Assembly: GCA_963575745.1 (NCBI GenBank)
Contig: CAUYUJ010000388.1
Span: forward strand, 1 to 64,000
DNA from: Prorocentrum cordatum
Taxonomy: Eukaryota; Sar; Dinophyceae; Prorocentrales; Prorocentraceae
Reading direction: 5' to 3'
Length of the DNA stretch: 64,000 bases
Positions 1-10,480 of the stretch are shown here, piece by piece; position 1 is the first letter of the stretch, and every line of letters starts with the position of its first letter. Both the position numbers and the translations under genes were made by a program. The notes beneath the pieces were generated by a model that did not search any database, was not told the origin of the DNA, and was given only the letters and a program-made list of their open reading frames with translations.

Positions 1-97
1 CTGGAGCCGCTGGACCCCAGGCGGGCGCCGCGGGCCTTCCCAAAGACCTCTGGGCGCAGCAGGCGCGCCAGACAAAAGGAATTGGCCTGCCAACAGC
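1..97 (+). other. Possible upstream exon or unique sequence, unassigned
   Basis: This non-repetitive GC-rich stretch lies before the first GGA tract and is open in frames 1 and 3. Frame 1 has the higher GC at third positions (about 27 of 33 codons), which is typical of coding sequence in such genomes. It would encode a basic, low-complexity segment. It could be an N-terminal exon of the kinesin downstream, because N-termini before the motor are poorly conserved, but I recognise no motif and cannot define its splice sites. Confidence 0.15.
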
Positions 98-460
98 AGA
101 GGAGGAGGAGGAGGAGGAGGAGGAGGAGGAGGAGGAGGAGGAGGAGCCGGAGGGGAGGAGGGAGGAGGAGGGAGGGGAGGAGGAGGAGAGGAGGAGGAGG
201 GGAGGGAGGAGGAGGAGGAGGAGGAGGAGATGCGGAGGTAGGAGGAGGGGAGGAGGAGGAGGAAGGAGGAGGAGGAAGGGGGAGGAGGGGGAGGAGGTAG
301 GGAGAAAAGCAGGAGGAGGAGGGAGGAGGAGGAGGAGGGAGGAGGAGGAAGGAGGAGGAGGCGGAAGATGAGGAGGAGGAGTAGGAGGAGGAGGAGGGAG
401 GAGGAGGAGGAGGAAGAAGAGGGGGAGGAGGAGGAGGAGAAGGAGGAGGTTCAATTTCGC
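98..460. repeat. (GGA)n purine-rich triplet tract
   Basis: About 360 bp of nearly pure GGA/GAG repeats with a few interruptions (GGGA, GAAG). All purines are on the + strand. Open frames here are only runs of Arg, Glu or Gly and are not genes. Such mirror-symmetric purine tracts can form triplex or G-quadruplex structures. Confidence 0.95.
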
Positions 461-630
461 TTTCGGAGGTCCGCGCGGATGTCTGGGATTGGCGTTGGAC
501 GCCCATGGCGGCGCCTTCGACGAGGCCCGTGGCGCGCTCGGACCAGCGCCGATCCAAGAAGTCCGCGTGGAACTTCGGAAGGTTATGCTTGTGTTATTGT
601 TTGTTCCTCGAAGCCTTGCCCCACAATAAT
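461..630. other. Short unique stretch, partly echoed at 7.08 kb
   Basis: No gene recognised. The sequence around 466-520 (TCCGCGCGGATGT followed by GGATTGGCG) resembles 7083-7115, so it is a dispersed low-copy repeat, not unique coding DNA. Confidence 0.4.
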
Positions 631-1700
631 TCCATACCTATATGACCACCCTTCGGGTGATAAGGAGGTGAGGGGGGGGGAGGGACCAACGTCGCACTCG
701 ATCGATCTCACTATCGAACTCACTACCGATCTCACAATCGATCTCAACCGATGGATCTCACAATCGGTCGGACTATCGATGTCACTATCGATCTCACAAT
801 CGATCTCACATTCAGTCTCGCTATTGATCTCACAATCGATACCACAATCGATCTCACAATCGATCTCACATTCGATCTGACTATCGATCTCACTATCAAA
901 CTCACTATCGATCTCATTATCGATCTCACATTCGGTCTCACTATCGATCTCACTATCGGTATCACAATCGATCTCACAATCGATCTCGCATTCGGTATCA
1001 CTATCGATCTCACTATCGAACGCACTTTCGATATCATTATCGATCTCACATTCGGTCTCACTATCGATCTCACTATCGATATCACAAACGATCTCCCATT
1101 CTGTCTCACAATCGATCTCACTACCGATACCACTATCGATCTCACTATCGATATCACAACCGATCTCACAATCGATCTGACATTCGGTTTCACGTTCGAT
1201 CTCACAACCGATATCACGATCGATCTCACTATCGATCTCACATTCGACCTCACTATCGATCTCACAATCGATCCGCATCACCATCAACAGCAGCAGCATC
1301 ATCGGGACACCGTCAACGCCATCATCATCATCATCATCATCATCATCAGCAGCACCATCATCATCATCAACATCATCATTATCGGGACACCGACGGGGCA
1401 CCGACGGGACACGGGCGGGACACCGCGGGCCCCCGGCCGCCCGGAAGGGAATCATTTGGTCCGGCCGCGCCTCAGCCACACGGGACACCAGCGGGACACC
1501 GGCAGGACACCGCGGGCCCCTGGCCGCCCGGAAGGGAGACATTTGGTCCGGCCGCGCCTCAGCCACAGGAGACTTTCTCTCGCCCGCCCACGCAGCTTCG
1601 CCTCGCCCGCACGGCACGCACGAACACGAAACCGAAATCGATTTCCCGGTAGGGGGGCTCTCCGTTCCACTTCGATCTCACCCCCTCACCTCCGATCTCC
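630..1700. repeat. Composite minisatellite element, copy A
   Basis: Four parts occur in order. A G-rich head (about 630-700) contains an ATAAGGAGGTGAGGG-like motif. About 48 copies of a 12-bp unit (ATCTCACTATCG and variants) run to 1275. A CAT/ATC triplet tract (1276-1380) is followed by GGGACACC-type repeats and a duplicated ~100-bp block (1381-1580). The tail (1600-1700) contains CAGCTTCGCCTCGCCCGCA and GATTTCCCGGT. The same head, 12-bp unit, GGGACACC unit and tail recur at 20.43-21.30 kb, so this is a repeated composite unit. The 338-aa + strand and 344-aa - strand open frames across it follow from the 12-bp period. Confidence 0.85.
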
Positions 1701-2335
1701 CGAGGGGGCCGCAGAGCCCCGGGGCAAAGTGCGAGACTCCTGGTCGGCGAGAGGGATGTGCGCCTAGGTTTGCCCACGCGTGCCAACTCGAAAGGGTCTC
1801 CCTTCTACTGCCCGACGTCTCTGGCCATTTCACGACAGCGGTCGGGGGCTTCGGCGCTCGGCCGCCTCACGACAGCGGCCGGGGGCTGATGCTGCCCCCC
1901 CATTGCGGCTGCCCTGCGCATGTCTGCGCCGCGGTGCGGGCGGGGGCGAGGGTACCAGGAAAAGTGCGGCAAGTGGAGTGTTGCGAGAAGGCCGGGTGGG
2001 CCTCCGACGCTCGCAACGTCCAGCGGGGGCCCCAGGGACCTGCCTCCTCACGCGCGCATGGAGGCGGTGGCGCCATAAGAATCGAGAGAACATGGGCGAG
2101 GTGAGGTGGGCCTCTCTCCTTGGCCGTGGCAGCTCTCTCATTCGCCCTGGCAGCTCGCCTGGGGCGGGCGGCCTTCCCGCGGGGAGGGTGCAGAATGGGC
2201 GACAGTGCCGAGGGAAGGGCCCGCGGTAGGTGGATGGGCCTGTGACGTCCGCTGCGCCCGGGGGGTCCCCTGGATCCGCCGCTTCACCCCCGGGGCTCCT
2301 CTCCCTCCTGGCGCCCCGCTCCCATCGCTAAATCA
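1701..2335. other. GC-rich unique intronic or intergenic DNA, nothing recognised
   Basis: Short open frames exist in several frames on both strands and none resembles a known family. A consensus-like donor (GAG followed by GTGAGG) occurs at about 2097-2105 after a short basic open frame, but this alone does not support an exon. Confidence 0.4.
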
Positions 2336-2545
2336 AGGGCGGCCAAGAGGGGGGTGTTGACTGGGGGGGGGGGATATCGTGGCGGGAGCCATGATATCTC
2401 ACCAGATGTCATGGCGCCTTTTTTCTATTTCAATACGTCCCCGCCCCTCCCTTGAGCTGCGCGCGTGCCGCCGGCCATGTTTTGTGCCCCTCCCCCCCCC
2501 TCGTGGACGCCCCCCTCTTGGCCGCCCTCGATTTTACTGGGGGCG
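2336..2545. repeat. Dispersed repeat, copy 1 (partner at 62.52-62.73 kb)
   Basis: A stretch starting AAGAGGGGGGTG and containing GCCATGATATCTC, CATGGCGCCT, ATTACGTCCC-like and GCCGCCGG(C/T)CATG words matches 62519-62730 in the same order and orientation. At the other site it abuts a short TIR element at 62371-62518. Confidence 0.7.
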
Positions 2546-2612
2546 TCATTTTCCTGGGAGTGGCCTGGGGCCCTGCGCCAGGTAAGTGTATCATCTCTTG
2601 CTGCCGGACGTG

Positions 2613-2633
2613 TTGTGGCCGTTTTGGCTCAGG
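2613..2633 (+). other. Spliced-leader-like 21-mer (possible dinoSL relic)
   Basis: The stretch ending TTTTGGCTCAGG matches about 16 of 21 positions of the conserved dinoflagellate spliced leader, including an exact 10-base core TTTTGGCTCA. Relict leaders occur in dinoflagellate DNA when trans-spliced mRNAs are retroposed. With no recognisable coding sequence downstream, a chance match remains possible. Confidence 0.2.
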
Positions 2634-2639
2634 CGTTCG

Positions 2640-3350
2640 GCCGTTTCAAAACAACCCACCCACCACCCTGGGGAATCAGGTTGCTGGGAGTGGCACGGCC
2701 TGAGGGTGGCGCGGGGCCCTACGCCAGGGACCCACGTTCCGCCATCCTACAAAAGAGGCGCCTGCCCTCTTTTATTTCCGGGACCCACGCGTATACATCA
2801 CCACCGCGGGCTGGTTTTCTGTCGTGGGGGGTGATCGGCCTATTGTTTCGGCGGTGGCTTGCAGGGTGCGTTATATTTCGCGGTAGTGACATGTCGCGTG
2901 TGCTGCGCGATTTGGGCACGCGGCTGCATACGCACAAAAAAACAACACATTCACATGGTGTATATTCTGGAGTGGTGTATAATATTCGCTGGGGGTCTAT
3001 CGTTTTCACACCACCACCTTGCTGCCATAGGGTGCTTGGGAGCAGTTATTCGCGAACGAATGCGGCCGCCATCTGCGCGCATGACCACGTGGCAAATACT
3101 TGCGCTTGGTTGGGGCACGCAGTAACACCCTTGTCAAGGCGGTCGCGCGCAGAATTCAGTCCTTTTCCTCTGGCCGCCAGATGGTGGTGTACATCTTGGG
3201 GCCCCGCACTATCGCCATCGCACCGCTAGTTATCAGGGTTCATGGAGGATGCCATATCGCGTGTGTGTGATCATGCTGTATCCAGCGGTGTTTTAGTTTT
3301 GCCCAATCACTTTTGGTTGTGTCTTGACGGTTTTGGCCGGAAACTGGAAC
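2640..3350. other. Unique GC-rich sequence, no gene recognised
   Basis: A 254-aa + strand open frame runs through here (2465-3229) but starts in the dispersed repeat and has no recognisable domain. It is a composition-driven frame, not a supported gene. Confidence 0.4.
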
Positions 3351-3354
3351 ACCG

Positions 3355-3442
3355 ATAGATATATGCATATATATATATATGTATGTATGCATATAGGTGC
3401 ATATATATATGTGCATACATATATATATATATATATTACAGT
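3355..3442. repeat. TA-rich microsatellite (TATATG/TA)n
   Basis: Alternating TA, CATATA and GTATG units, strongly AT-rich against a GC-rich background. Confidence 0.9.
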
Positions 3443-3655
3443 GGCGGGCTGCTTTTCAATCCCAGGACTTTTTGAGGGTCGGGGACGGCGCTGGGGTGGT
3501 GTGGTGTATATTTGTTCCCCGATGGCCCGGGGAAACAACGAAACATATATACACCAGGGTCCCGTATACACCAGGATCCGCTCTCCAGTGCAAATTTCAA
3601 AACAGGGCCGGGAAACGCCTCGGTGTATAGAGTTCGATTCCCTATTTGGGGCAAT
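3440..3655. repeat. ~215-bp dispersed repeat, copy 1 (partner 37.43-37.64 kb)
   Basis: Starts CAGTGGCGGGC and ends GAGTTCGATT plus CCTAT. Shared internal words include GTGGTGTGGTGTATA, CCGTATACACCAGGATCCGC and TCCAGTGCAAATT. The second copy is at 37432-37645 in the same orientation with roughly 80% visible identity. Confidence 0.8.
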
Positions 3656-3920
3656 GCGAGGGCCCCGCAAGCGGAGCATGGCCGAAAGCGTTGCTTCTCG
3701 TTCAATCGTTATTCGCATCGCGAGTACGTCAGGGGAGGGCCGTCGTGGGCTCCTCGGGGCCGCGGGATGGGATCTTCTCGTGTCGTCGTATGCCCATTGC
3801 TCCTGCGCTCGACCTTGCCCTTGCGGGCGCTGATCCGACTGCCCATCCATCCCCGTTCGTACACGTACCGCCGCTCTCGCACTTGCTCGCTCTTCCTCCC
3901 GCTCCCACCCCTGCGGGGTC
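3656..3920. other. Unique sequence, nothing recognised
   Basis: Open in several frames because of high GC. No motif identified. Confidence 0.3.
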
Positions 3921-3921
3921 C

Positions 3922-4010
3922 ATCTCCTCCTCCTCCTCCTCCTCCTCCTCCTCCTTCTCCTCCCCCTCCCCCTCCTCCTCCTCCTCCTCCTCCTCCTCCT
4001 CCTCCTCGAT
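3922..4010. repeat. (CTC)n pyrimidine triplet tract
   Basis: Nearly pure TCC/CTC repeats, complementary in type to the GGA tracts elsewhere. Confidence 0.95.
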
Positions 4011-5825
4011 TCGATTCCGATGTTCCAGCTATCCGATGCGGCCTGATGCTCTGCCCTGCGTTGATTCCCTTCCTGGCACAACGGGTCCGATCCAAGCTCG
4101 GTCCGATGCCCGATCCGCCAGTCCAATGGCTGACTGATCCTGCGCCTGCCTCTCTCCTCTCCCCCCACTCTTACTCCCGTTGGTGTCGCTTTCGCCTGCT
4201 GCCCCCCTTTTCCTCGCCCGATCCTCCGCCTCGTCCTCCCTCCTCCTTTGCCCAGAGGAGGACAAGTATGCCGACACCGCTACGTTTCCCTCCTCCTCCT
4301 CCTCCTCCTCGGCTTTATTTGCTCCGAAATCCTCGGCAAAATGTGCCCCTCCCCCGAGCAAGAGGCCCAGGGAGCAACGGGATCGGTGCCTTCCTGCTCC
4401 CCCATCTTCGTCATCCTGTCGAGGCCCTGGGCGCAGTGCTTGGTTAGGGTCGGCGGTGTCCGGCGCAGGAGCCGGGGCATCAGCCAGAGGGGGCTGGCTA
4501 CGACACGAGGGATTCAGACAACGGGGCCGAGCACGACTTGCGCAGCTCCCGCCACGGCTCCTGCGCCCACGGCCTCCGAGCCTCGACCAGACGTAAGGGT
4601 GACCTTGTCGCCTGGAGTGACCTTTTTGGTGCGGGCACAGGTGGGCCCCGAGATAGCTGGGAGCAGAGAGGTAGCAGCGGCTTGCGCGCTTACGTTTGCC
4701 CCGGCCCCCGCGGCCCCAGAGAAGCCGTGCACGCAAAGGCCACTCTTACCCAGGATCGCTCTTGCGTGTCGCCGAGAGCCCGGCTCTCACGCCCAGAACC
4801 TCGCCAGCTGCATGTTTCCTCCCGTTGCATCAGGAAGGTACTTTGCTGCAAGCCCCAGGCCTCCGTTTATGTCACGGCAGTGCCGATCGTATATCTATCA
4901 GATGCCCTGGCCCTGAGCGTGTTGGTAGTGTTGCTCACTACTTCAGGTGTCCCAGACTCGCTCATCTCGCCTGTCGTCCCAAAGTTGTCGTTCCTCCGCG
5001 CCCCATCATCACCCTCGGTCTCGGGCTCCCAGTGCAAATTCCATGTTTCGACATCATGGGAGATATAATGATCCTGGCCACAATTTCCTGCTTCTGTGCC
5101 CACCACGTAGCGAAAAAACGTGGCATCCAAACAGGACAGCCAGCTCCTCTCAGTTCCCCAGCAGCTTGATCTGATGAAAGCCACACAAGCAAAAATGCTA
5201 AGTGATTTCTCGATTCTCCCTTCGCTGGCCGATGCGACTCGGCCCTACAAGCCTCTGAAACCAGTTGCCAGGCGCTGAGGCCGTTCAGACGATCATGGAC
5301 TCGTGTTGTACTGATGCCCCTCCTCCTTTTCCACCCCCCTCTTGATCTTCATCGTGCCTTGCCGGCCCTTAGGCGCGAAGACGGTCCCGCCAGGCCGACC
5401 GTGACGAGCGACCTCCGACTTGCTTTGCATGACTCTGGAGGTCAAAAGGGTGTGTCGGACCAATCTGGCGGAATCCTGGTGCTACTGTGGAGGGTCGGGG
5501 GCCCCAGGACGTGCCCGCAGAAGCTCCTCGGGGGCCGTCTTGGACCATCCCCCCTCTTCAAGCTCCCCGAGATGCTTCGGACCTGCGGATCAGTGTCACG
5601 CACCACCCAGGGAGGAGGCGGCGGATTTTGTCGTGACGTTGGGGATCTGAGGCGTAGATTCGGGATGGCTGTGAGCGGGATAACAGACCGCCACCGCCCC
5701 GGAGCGCTCCCAGAGCGCTCAAAGGGCGCTCTCTGGAGGGGCCGTGGCGCCCGACGCGTCCTCGAGGGCCGCCGGACCTCGGAGGTCCTGGTCCTGGTCT
5801 TGGCTTCGTCTGAAGGGGCAGGGAT
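4011..5825. other. Long unique region upstream of the kinesin motor exons, unassigned
   Basis: No domain recognised on either strand. A short TCC tract lies at 4291-4310. The words CACTCTTACCCAGGAT and CTCTTGCGTGT at about 4740-4770 recur near 41.76 kb, so at least part is a dispersed repeat. It may contain N-terminal exons of the kinesin, but I cannot place them. Confidence 0.35.
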
Positions 5826-5827
5826 CC

Positions 5828-5867
5828 CTGCCTCCTCCTCCTCCCTCCTCCCTCCTCCTCCTCCTCC

Positions 5868-5902
<35 letters not shown>

Positions 5903-5990
5903 CTCATCCTCCTCTTCCTCCTCCTCCTCCTCCTCCTCCTCCCTCCTCCTCCCTCCTCCTCCCTCCTCCTCCTCCCTCCTCCCTTGGTCT
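5828..5990. repeat. (CTC)n tract with CTT/CAT interruptions
   Basis: About 160 bp of pyrimidine triplets, giving poly-Ser/Leu/Pro frames on + and poly-Glu/Arg/Gly on -. Confidence 0.95.
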
Positions 5991-6109
5991 TGGCTTCGTT
6001 TGAGTTTGGGGGTGCATCGGTGCTGCTGGTCCTGGACGTCCCCCCGGGGTGCGTTCTGGCCAGAATTTCGAGGCAAATGCAGTCGTGGCGACGAGGGCCC
6101 GCAAGGGGA

Positions 6110-6585
6110 GTCGTCGTCCCAGTCCTCGTCCTCGCCTCGTCCTCGTCCGTCTCCTCGTCGTCCTCGTCGTTGCCGCCGTCGTCGTGGTCCTCGTCCTCGT
6201 GCTCATCGTCTCCGTCGTCGTCATCCTCGTCCTCGTGCTCATCGTCGTCCTCGTCCTCGTCCTTGTCGTCGTCGTCGTCGTCCTCGTCCTCGTCCGCGTC
6301 CTTGTCCTCGTCGTCCTCGTCCTCGTCCTCGTCCGTGTCGTCCTCGTCGTCGTCGTCGTTTTCGTAGTTTTCGTCATCGTCCTCGTCCTTATCCTCGTCG
6401 TCCTCGTCGTCCTCGTCGCTTGTGTCGTTGTCGTTATCATCGTCGTCGTCGTTTTTGTCGTCGTCTACGTTGTCGTCATTTTCATCGTCTTCTTCGTCGG
6501 CGGCGTCGTTGTCGGCGTCGTCGTCGTCGTTGTCGTTGTCGTCGTTGTCGTCGTCGTCCTCGTTGTCCTCGTCGTCGTCGTTGTC
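6110..6585. repeat. (GTC/CTC)n triplet tract just upstream of kinesin exon
   Basis: About 475 bp of GTC, CTC and TTC triplets. The - strand reads as a long Asp/Glu run (part of a 335-aa open frame at 5719-6726) and the + strand as poly-Val/Ser/Arg. It ends about 13 nt before the acceptor AG of the first kinesin exon, so I treat it as intronic. Its length and purity argue against a real acidic protein. Confidence 0.9.
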
Positions 6586-6598
6586 TGGGGCTGCGCAG

Positions 6599-6735
6599 AA
6601 AAGCCTTGCGGCTGTCAGCGGCAGCGAGTGCGCCATGGTGTGCGTGCGCAAGCGGCCCCTGCAGCAGCAGGAGGCGAACAGCCGGGAACTCGACTGCGTC
6701 ACCGCCCGCAACCCGGCGGCCTTCATCCACGAGAG
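6599..6735 (+). CDS. Kinesin-13 motor domain, exon a (beta-1 strand, N-terminal motor)
   Basis: This exon encodes the start of a kinesin motor domain. The reading frame contains CAMVCVRKRPLQQQEA, the kinesin-13 beta-1 signature (CVRKRPL followed by a Q-E turn), and ends AAFIHER, matching the VHEP segment of MCAK-type kinesins. Kinesin-13 proteins use ATP to peel tubulin from microtubule ends and act at spindles and flagella. The acceptor AG is at 6597-6598, so the exon opens in phase 0; an alternative AG at 6602-6603 is possible. The donor best matching family length is AG followed by GA at 6736-6737, giving IHER-KFKVD after joining to the next exon. A GT at 6739 would also stay in frame and add one Thr. 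Introns on both sides are repeat-rich. The N-terminus is not identified. Confidence 0.85.
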
Positions 6736-6947
6736 GACGTCCTCATCTTCGATCCCCGGCCAGCGCCAAGGGGGGCCACCCTGCGGCGTCAGAGGGGGCA
6801 GATGCGCGTTCCCTTATCGCGTTCCTTCTCCTCCGCGGGGCCTCCGGGGACGCCCCAGGCAGGCCCTTGCTAAGTACAAGGGGCCCGCATACACATCTTT
6901 CGCAGAGGCACAGTTGTCCTGCCCACAGCAGGGACTCGCCTCCGACG

Positions 6948-7031
6948 CGCTTATCCTTATCCTTATCCTTATCCGTATCCTTATCCTTATCCTTATCCTT
7001 ATCCTTATCCTTATCCTTATCCTTATCCTTC
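6948..7031. repeat. (TTATCC)n hexanucleotide array
   Basis: About 14 tandem TTATCC units with one GTATCC variant. The - strand reads as alternating Ile-Arg. Confidence 0.95.
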
Positions 7032-7104
7032 TCCTCCCCGTCTCAACCGAAGGAAGGACAAACGGCATGAGCAGACACCTTCGGAAATCCGCGCGGATGT
7101 TGTG

Positions 7105-7175
7105 GATCGGCGCTGGGCCTTGATCCATGAGAGGACGGCTCCTCTTCGATCCTCGGGCAATGCCGGGAGGGGTCA
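7105..7175 (+). other. Echo of the exon a / intron 1 junction
   Basis: GGGCCTTGATCCATGAGAGG followed by a TCTTCGATCC block resembles 6718-6775 (GGCCTTCATCCACGAGAGG, then TCTTCGATCC). In one frame it reads WALIHERT against AAFIHERT of the true exon. The upstream part of exon a is not duplicated, so it is a partial duplication or pseudo-exon and not a second functional exon. Confidence 0.4.
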
Positions 7176-7179
7176 CTAC

Positions 7180-8030
7180 CTGTCAGACCATGTCGGGGCA
7201 GCCTGACATGCCTCTATATCCACCAAATAACGGTCTAAGGACCCCCTTGAAGTTTGTTTGAATTGTGATTCGAACATTTCTGGCTGAGTCAGTCTTGTTT
7301 GAATTCGTCGGTTTTATGCGGCCTACAGGAATGCCGGGACGTTCGGTCCCTTGTCATCAACACTGGGGGCAGGGTTCACCAACACCTTGGAGATCGAGGA
7401 GGAAAGCGGACCGATGATCGAGGAAGTTTTGGATTCTTTCGGGCGTGCGAGATGGGGGATCGAGGATCGACGATCGTGGAGAGGGGAACCGAGGATCGGA
7501 ATGGGTGGGAAAGGTGGGACACGGAATCTGCTGCGTGCCCCCAGTTTCGGCCCCGCCGCCAGACGCTCTCCTCAAGACATTGGCGCCTCCAGTGCCGGGA
7601 GGCGCCGGGAAGCCGCGCGACGTAAGCTGTTTCGCTGACCCCACCTTTACTGACCTCTGCCCCCCTTGTTTGACGCGAAACAGTCCAGCTGGGCGACGGT
7701 GGCACGCCGATGCAGTCTTTTGCCGTTGCCCGGCTGAGATTTCGTCCTTCGTGGGGCTCTTCAAGGCCAACCTGGCTACTGACGCTGTGCATGCAAAGGG
7801 TATGGCAGCAGTTCCCCAACACTCACGGGCAATGTTAGGGGGGATGGGCTCAGGGAGGACGCATCGATCCCCGATCGCCCACTCGTCGCCGATAGCGGCC
7901 TGGGTATCCAGCCTGGCCCAGGAGCGTGCGCATTGAAGATCGGGGGCCTATCCCGATCTCTTGGCGATGTGTGGCCGATTTAAAACCGATCTTCCCTCCC
8001 TGAGCCAGCCCCCCCTCTGATCCTCGCCTT
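7180..8030. other. Unique intronic sequence, nothing recognised
   Basis: No family resemblance on either strand. Overlapping open frames on both strands at 7299-7936 reflect high GC. Confidence 0.35.
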
Positions 8031-8038
8031 GAGTAGGG

Positions 8039-8203
8039 TTAGGTCGGGCATGTCCTTCTACAGGGGGAATGTTCAAATATACTTGTTTTGAAAAAGTGTG
8101 GGGGCGTTTTTTTCTAAACTATTTTTGATTTTTTTGGGGTATGTTTCTGGTATGTTTCATTTCTCGCACAGAATTCCCCTGTAGGGGGACAGGCCCGACC
8201 TAA
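8039..8203. mobile_element. TIR-1 element (MITE-like), best-preserved copy
   Basis: A 165-bp element with ~30-bp terminal inverted repeats: TTAGGTCGGGCATGTCC at the left, and GGACAGGCCCGACCTAA at the right with one mismatch in that stretch. It is flanked by an exact 8-bp direct repeat GAGTAGGG (8031-8038 and 8204-8211), a target-site duplication of the length made by hAT-type DNA transposons. The AT-rich core has no coding capacity, so it is non-autonomous. Further copies are at 17.8 and 43.5 kb, with degraded ones at 26.6, 27.6, 32.8 and 33.3 kb. Confidence 0.85.
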
Positions 8204-8359
8204 GAGTAGGGCCGACGCTCAGAGAGCGCCTCCCTCTGCAGGACCACCCGACAAAAGAAGGCGTCACGGTGGTCAAACGCCTCGCCAGTTATAAGCCCAC
8301 GAAGATGTGCAATACCCAACCCATCCGCCGATGACCGCGAAGTCTTGACTCGACGCCCG

Positions 8360-9110
8360 GTGTGGTGCATCAGCCTCAGCTCGACCGAGCAGGCTGGCTG
8401 CGCCCCCTGACGTCCGTTTGGGGTGCTCTGCAGACCGGACCTCGGGCCGGACGAAAGGGGGGGAACTGGGAACGGGGGGGGTTACGAAACCTGCTGCATG
8501 CAGCTGGTATCGGCCCCACCGAGGGGCTCATTCCTCGATACATGGCCGCCTGCCGGCGCCGGGAGGCGCCGGGGAAATTGGCCACGTGAGCTGATTCTCA
8601 AACCCCCCCCCTTTGCTATCCCCCCCTCTCGCCCCCCGGCCCGATGACCCCCCAGCCCTGCTCCGATCCTTGCCCCAGCTCGACGCCCGTGCGGGAAGGC
8701 AAAAACCCAGAACACATGGCAAGGTATTGGAAATTCTTTGATTTGTGTGCATGCATTTGTGTGTCCTTGGCCCCCTTGATAGGACGTCCGTTTGGGGTGC
8801 TCTGCAGACCTGACTCCCCCAAGGCCCTGCTCCGATCCTTGCCCCAGCTCGACGCCCGTGCTGGAAGACAAAAACAAAGAACACGTGGCAAAGTATGGGG
8901 AATCCTGTTATTTGTGTGTATTTATGTGTGTGTGTGTCCTTGGCCCCCTTGATAGACGTCCGATTGGGGTGCTCTGCAGACCTGACCCCCCCAAGGCCCT
9001 GCTCTGATCCCTGAGCTGATTCTCAACCCCCCCTTTGCTATCCCCCCCTTTCGCCCGGCCCGATGACCCCCCCAGCCCCACTCCGATCCCTGCCCCAGTT
9101 CGACGCCCGT
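8360..9110. repeat. Tandem duplications (~180-420 bp units)
   Basis: GTCCG(T/A)TTGGGGTGCTCTGC occurs three times (about 8421, 8785, 8960). CCAGCTCGACGCCCGTGC-type words occur near 8677, 8847 and 9098. GCTGATTCTCAA followed by a C run occurs twice (8590, 9013). The units are collinear with indels. Overlapping open frames on both strands are by-products. Confidence 0.75.
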
Positions 9111-9196
9111 GCCGGAAGTCGGCCCCCAGCGCGCCACCCGCAGCGCTCCACCTCGCGGCGTCGGAGGGGGCGGCGGCACGGCACCCATCGCGCTCG

Positions 9197-9415
9197 TGCT
9201 TCTCCTCCTCCTCCTCCTTCTCCTCCTCCTCCTCCTTCTCGTTTTCCTCCTCCTCCTCCTCCTCCTTCTCCTCCTCATTCTCCTCGGTCTCCTCCTCCTC
9301 CTCGGTCTCCTCCTCCTCGTCGTTCTCCTCCTCGTTCTCCTCCTCCTCGTTCTCCTCCTCCTCGTTCTCCTCGTCCTCCTCCTCCTCCTCCTCGTTCTCC
9401 TCCTCCTCCCCCTCG
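9197..9415. repeat. (CTC)n tract with CGT/TTC interruptions
   Basis: About 220 bp of pyrimidine-rich triplets, giving Ser- and Leu-rich shadow frames. Confidence 0.95.
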
Positions 9416-9779
9416 CAGTCGAGGGAGGACTACGCCCAGGGGGCCATGGAGTTGTACGGGGCCAACCATCCTCCATCAGAGATCTAGATGAATCTCGCTT
9501 TTTTGAAAGTGCCCGAGTCCGAGTCTGCGGCACGTCCTCGTGGATATGTTTGTGACCCCCGATTGGCGTCCACTGACGCGTCTTTCTCCACGTCCCCCCT
9601 CCCTGGACTGCCGTCTGGGCTCAATGACCGTGCAGGGTTGCTCAATGAAGTTGCATGTTTTCACACACTCGATTGTAGAGGGTCCTTCATAGCTTTCATG
9701 AAGCTGACGACGTTGGAGACTGCTACCTGTCTTCATTGGCTGCGGATTTTGGCAACTAGTCCCCTCTGTGCATCTACGA

Positions 9780-10480
9780 CTGATCGACTGGAAGATCTTG
9801 AAAGCCGGTTTCGCAGTGTCGACATCGCGGTGATCACCAGCACACAGCAGCAGCGGCCACGCCCCGACGGCGAGGTAACGAGGAGGAGGATTGGCAAGAG
9901 TGCACTGGTACAGTCAGGATGGCTTCCGTCGCCGTTTGCCGCCAAGGCTGCAGGTATGGTGTTCTTGCTGAGTGGACCTTTTTGGGGGGACATCTTTTCG
10001 GGCGCCACCGTTGTTTCTTCCTTGACAGCTTCAGGGGCGGGGGATCGGTCCCAGGTTGGAAGCTAGTCGTCTCGACGTGGCCGCGATTGGTGCTTACCTC
10101 CCGCCCATTTCCTGTGACCGTCATGCTCGTGCCCAGTATTTCGCCACAGTGCAGAAGATTACATGCTGGATCAGGTCTGCTTGCCTGAGGATCAGAGGCA
10201 GATCGATTTCGATATTGGCGGTCGATTTGAACGATGGCCTGGGATGGAGGAGCTCGCTGGTACTTCTTAATTTTCGGGCGCATCGGTTTTACGTGTGGAG
10301 GTTTCTACTCGGAAGGTGTGGAAGGACGGAGCTGGGCACCCGTCACGACTTTGGGTTGCAGGATTTGATTATTTGGAGGGTGGTACCCATATTGTTGACA
10401 TTTGGTACGGTCCAGCGGTCCAGAGGGTGACGCCAAGAGGTTGGACATGGTTTCGCTCCATCAACGTTGGCCTCTAGAGT
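9780..10480 (+). pseudogene. LINE endonuclease domain (EEP fold), frameshifted
   Basis: Conceptual translation over three + frames shows landmarks of the endonuclease/exonuclease/phosphatase domain carried by non-LTR retrotransposons. They are FRSVDIAVITST near the start, GVVFLLSGP-like MVFLLSGPFWG around 9955, LDVAAIGAYLPP around 10070 (the Y-x-P strand), and SISILAVDLNDGLG around 10215 (the GDFN-type strand, with the usual Asn-bearing loop changed). The frame shifts at about 10060 and again near 10300 and 10400, so it cannot make one protein. It lies in kinesin intron 1 on the same strand as the host gene. Confidence 0.6.

Noticed and set aside
583-1617. 344-aa - strand and 338-aa + strand frames over the 12-bp repeat
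   Set aside because: A 12-bp period is a multiple of three and lacks stops in these frames. Both strands open simultaneously, so this is a repeat artefact.
3620-3650. GTTCGATTCC-like word suggestive of a tRNA T-arm
   Set aside because: No acceptor, D or anticodon arms fold around it, and the word is part of a 215-bp dispersed repeat.
5719-6726. 335-aa - strand open frame with very acidic Asp/Glu runs
   Set aside because: It is the complement of a GTC/CTC triplet tract and overlaps the kinesin exon antisense. No non-repetitive domain.
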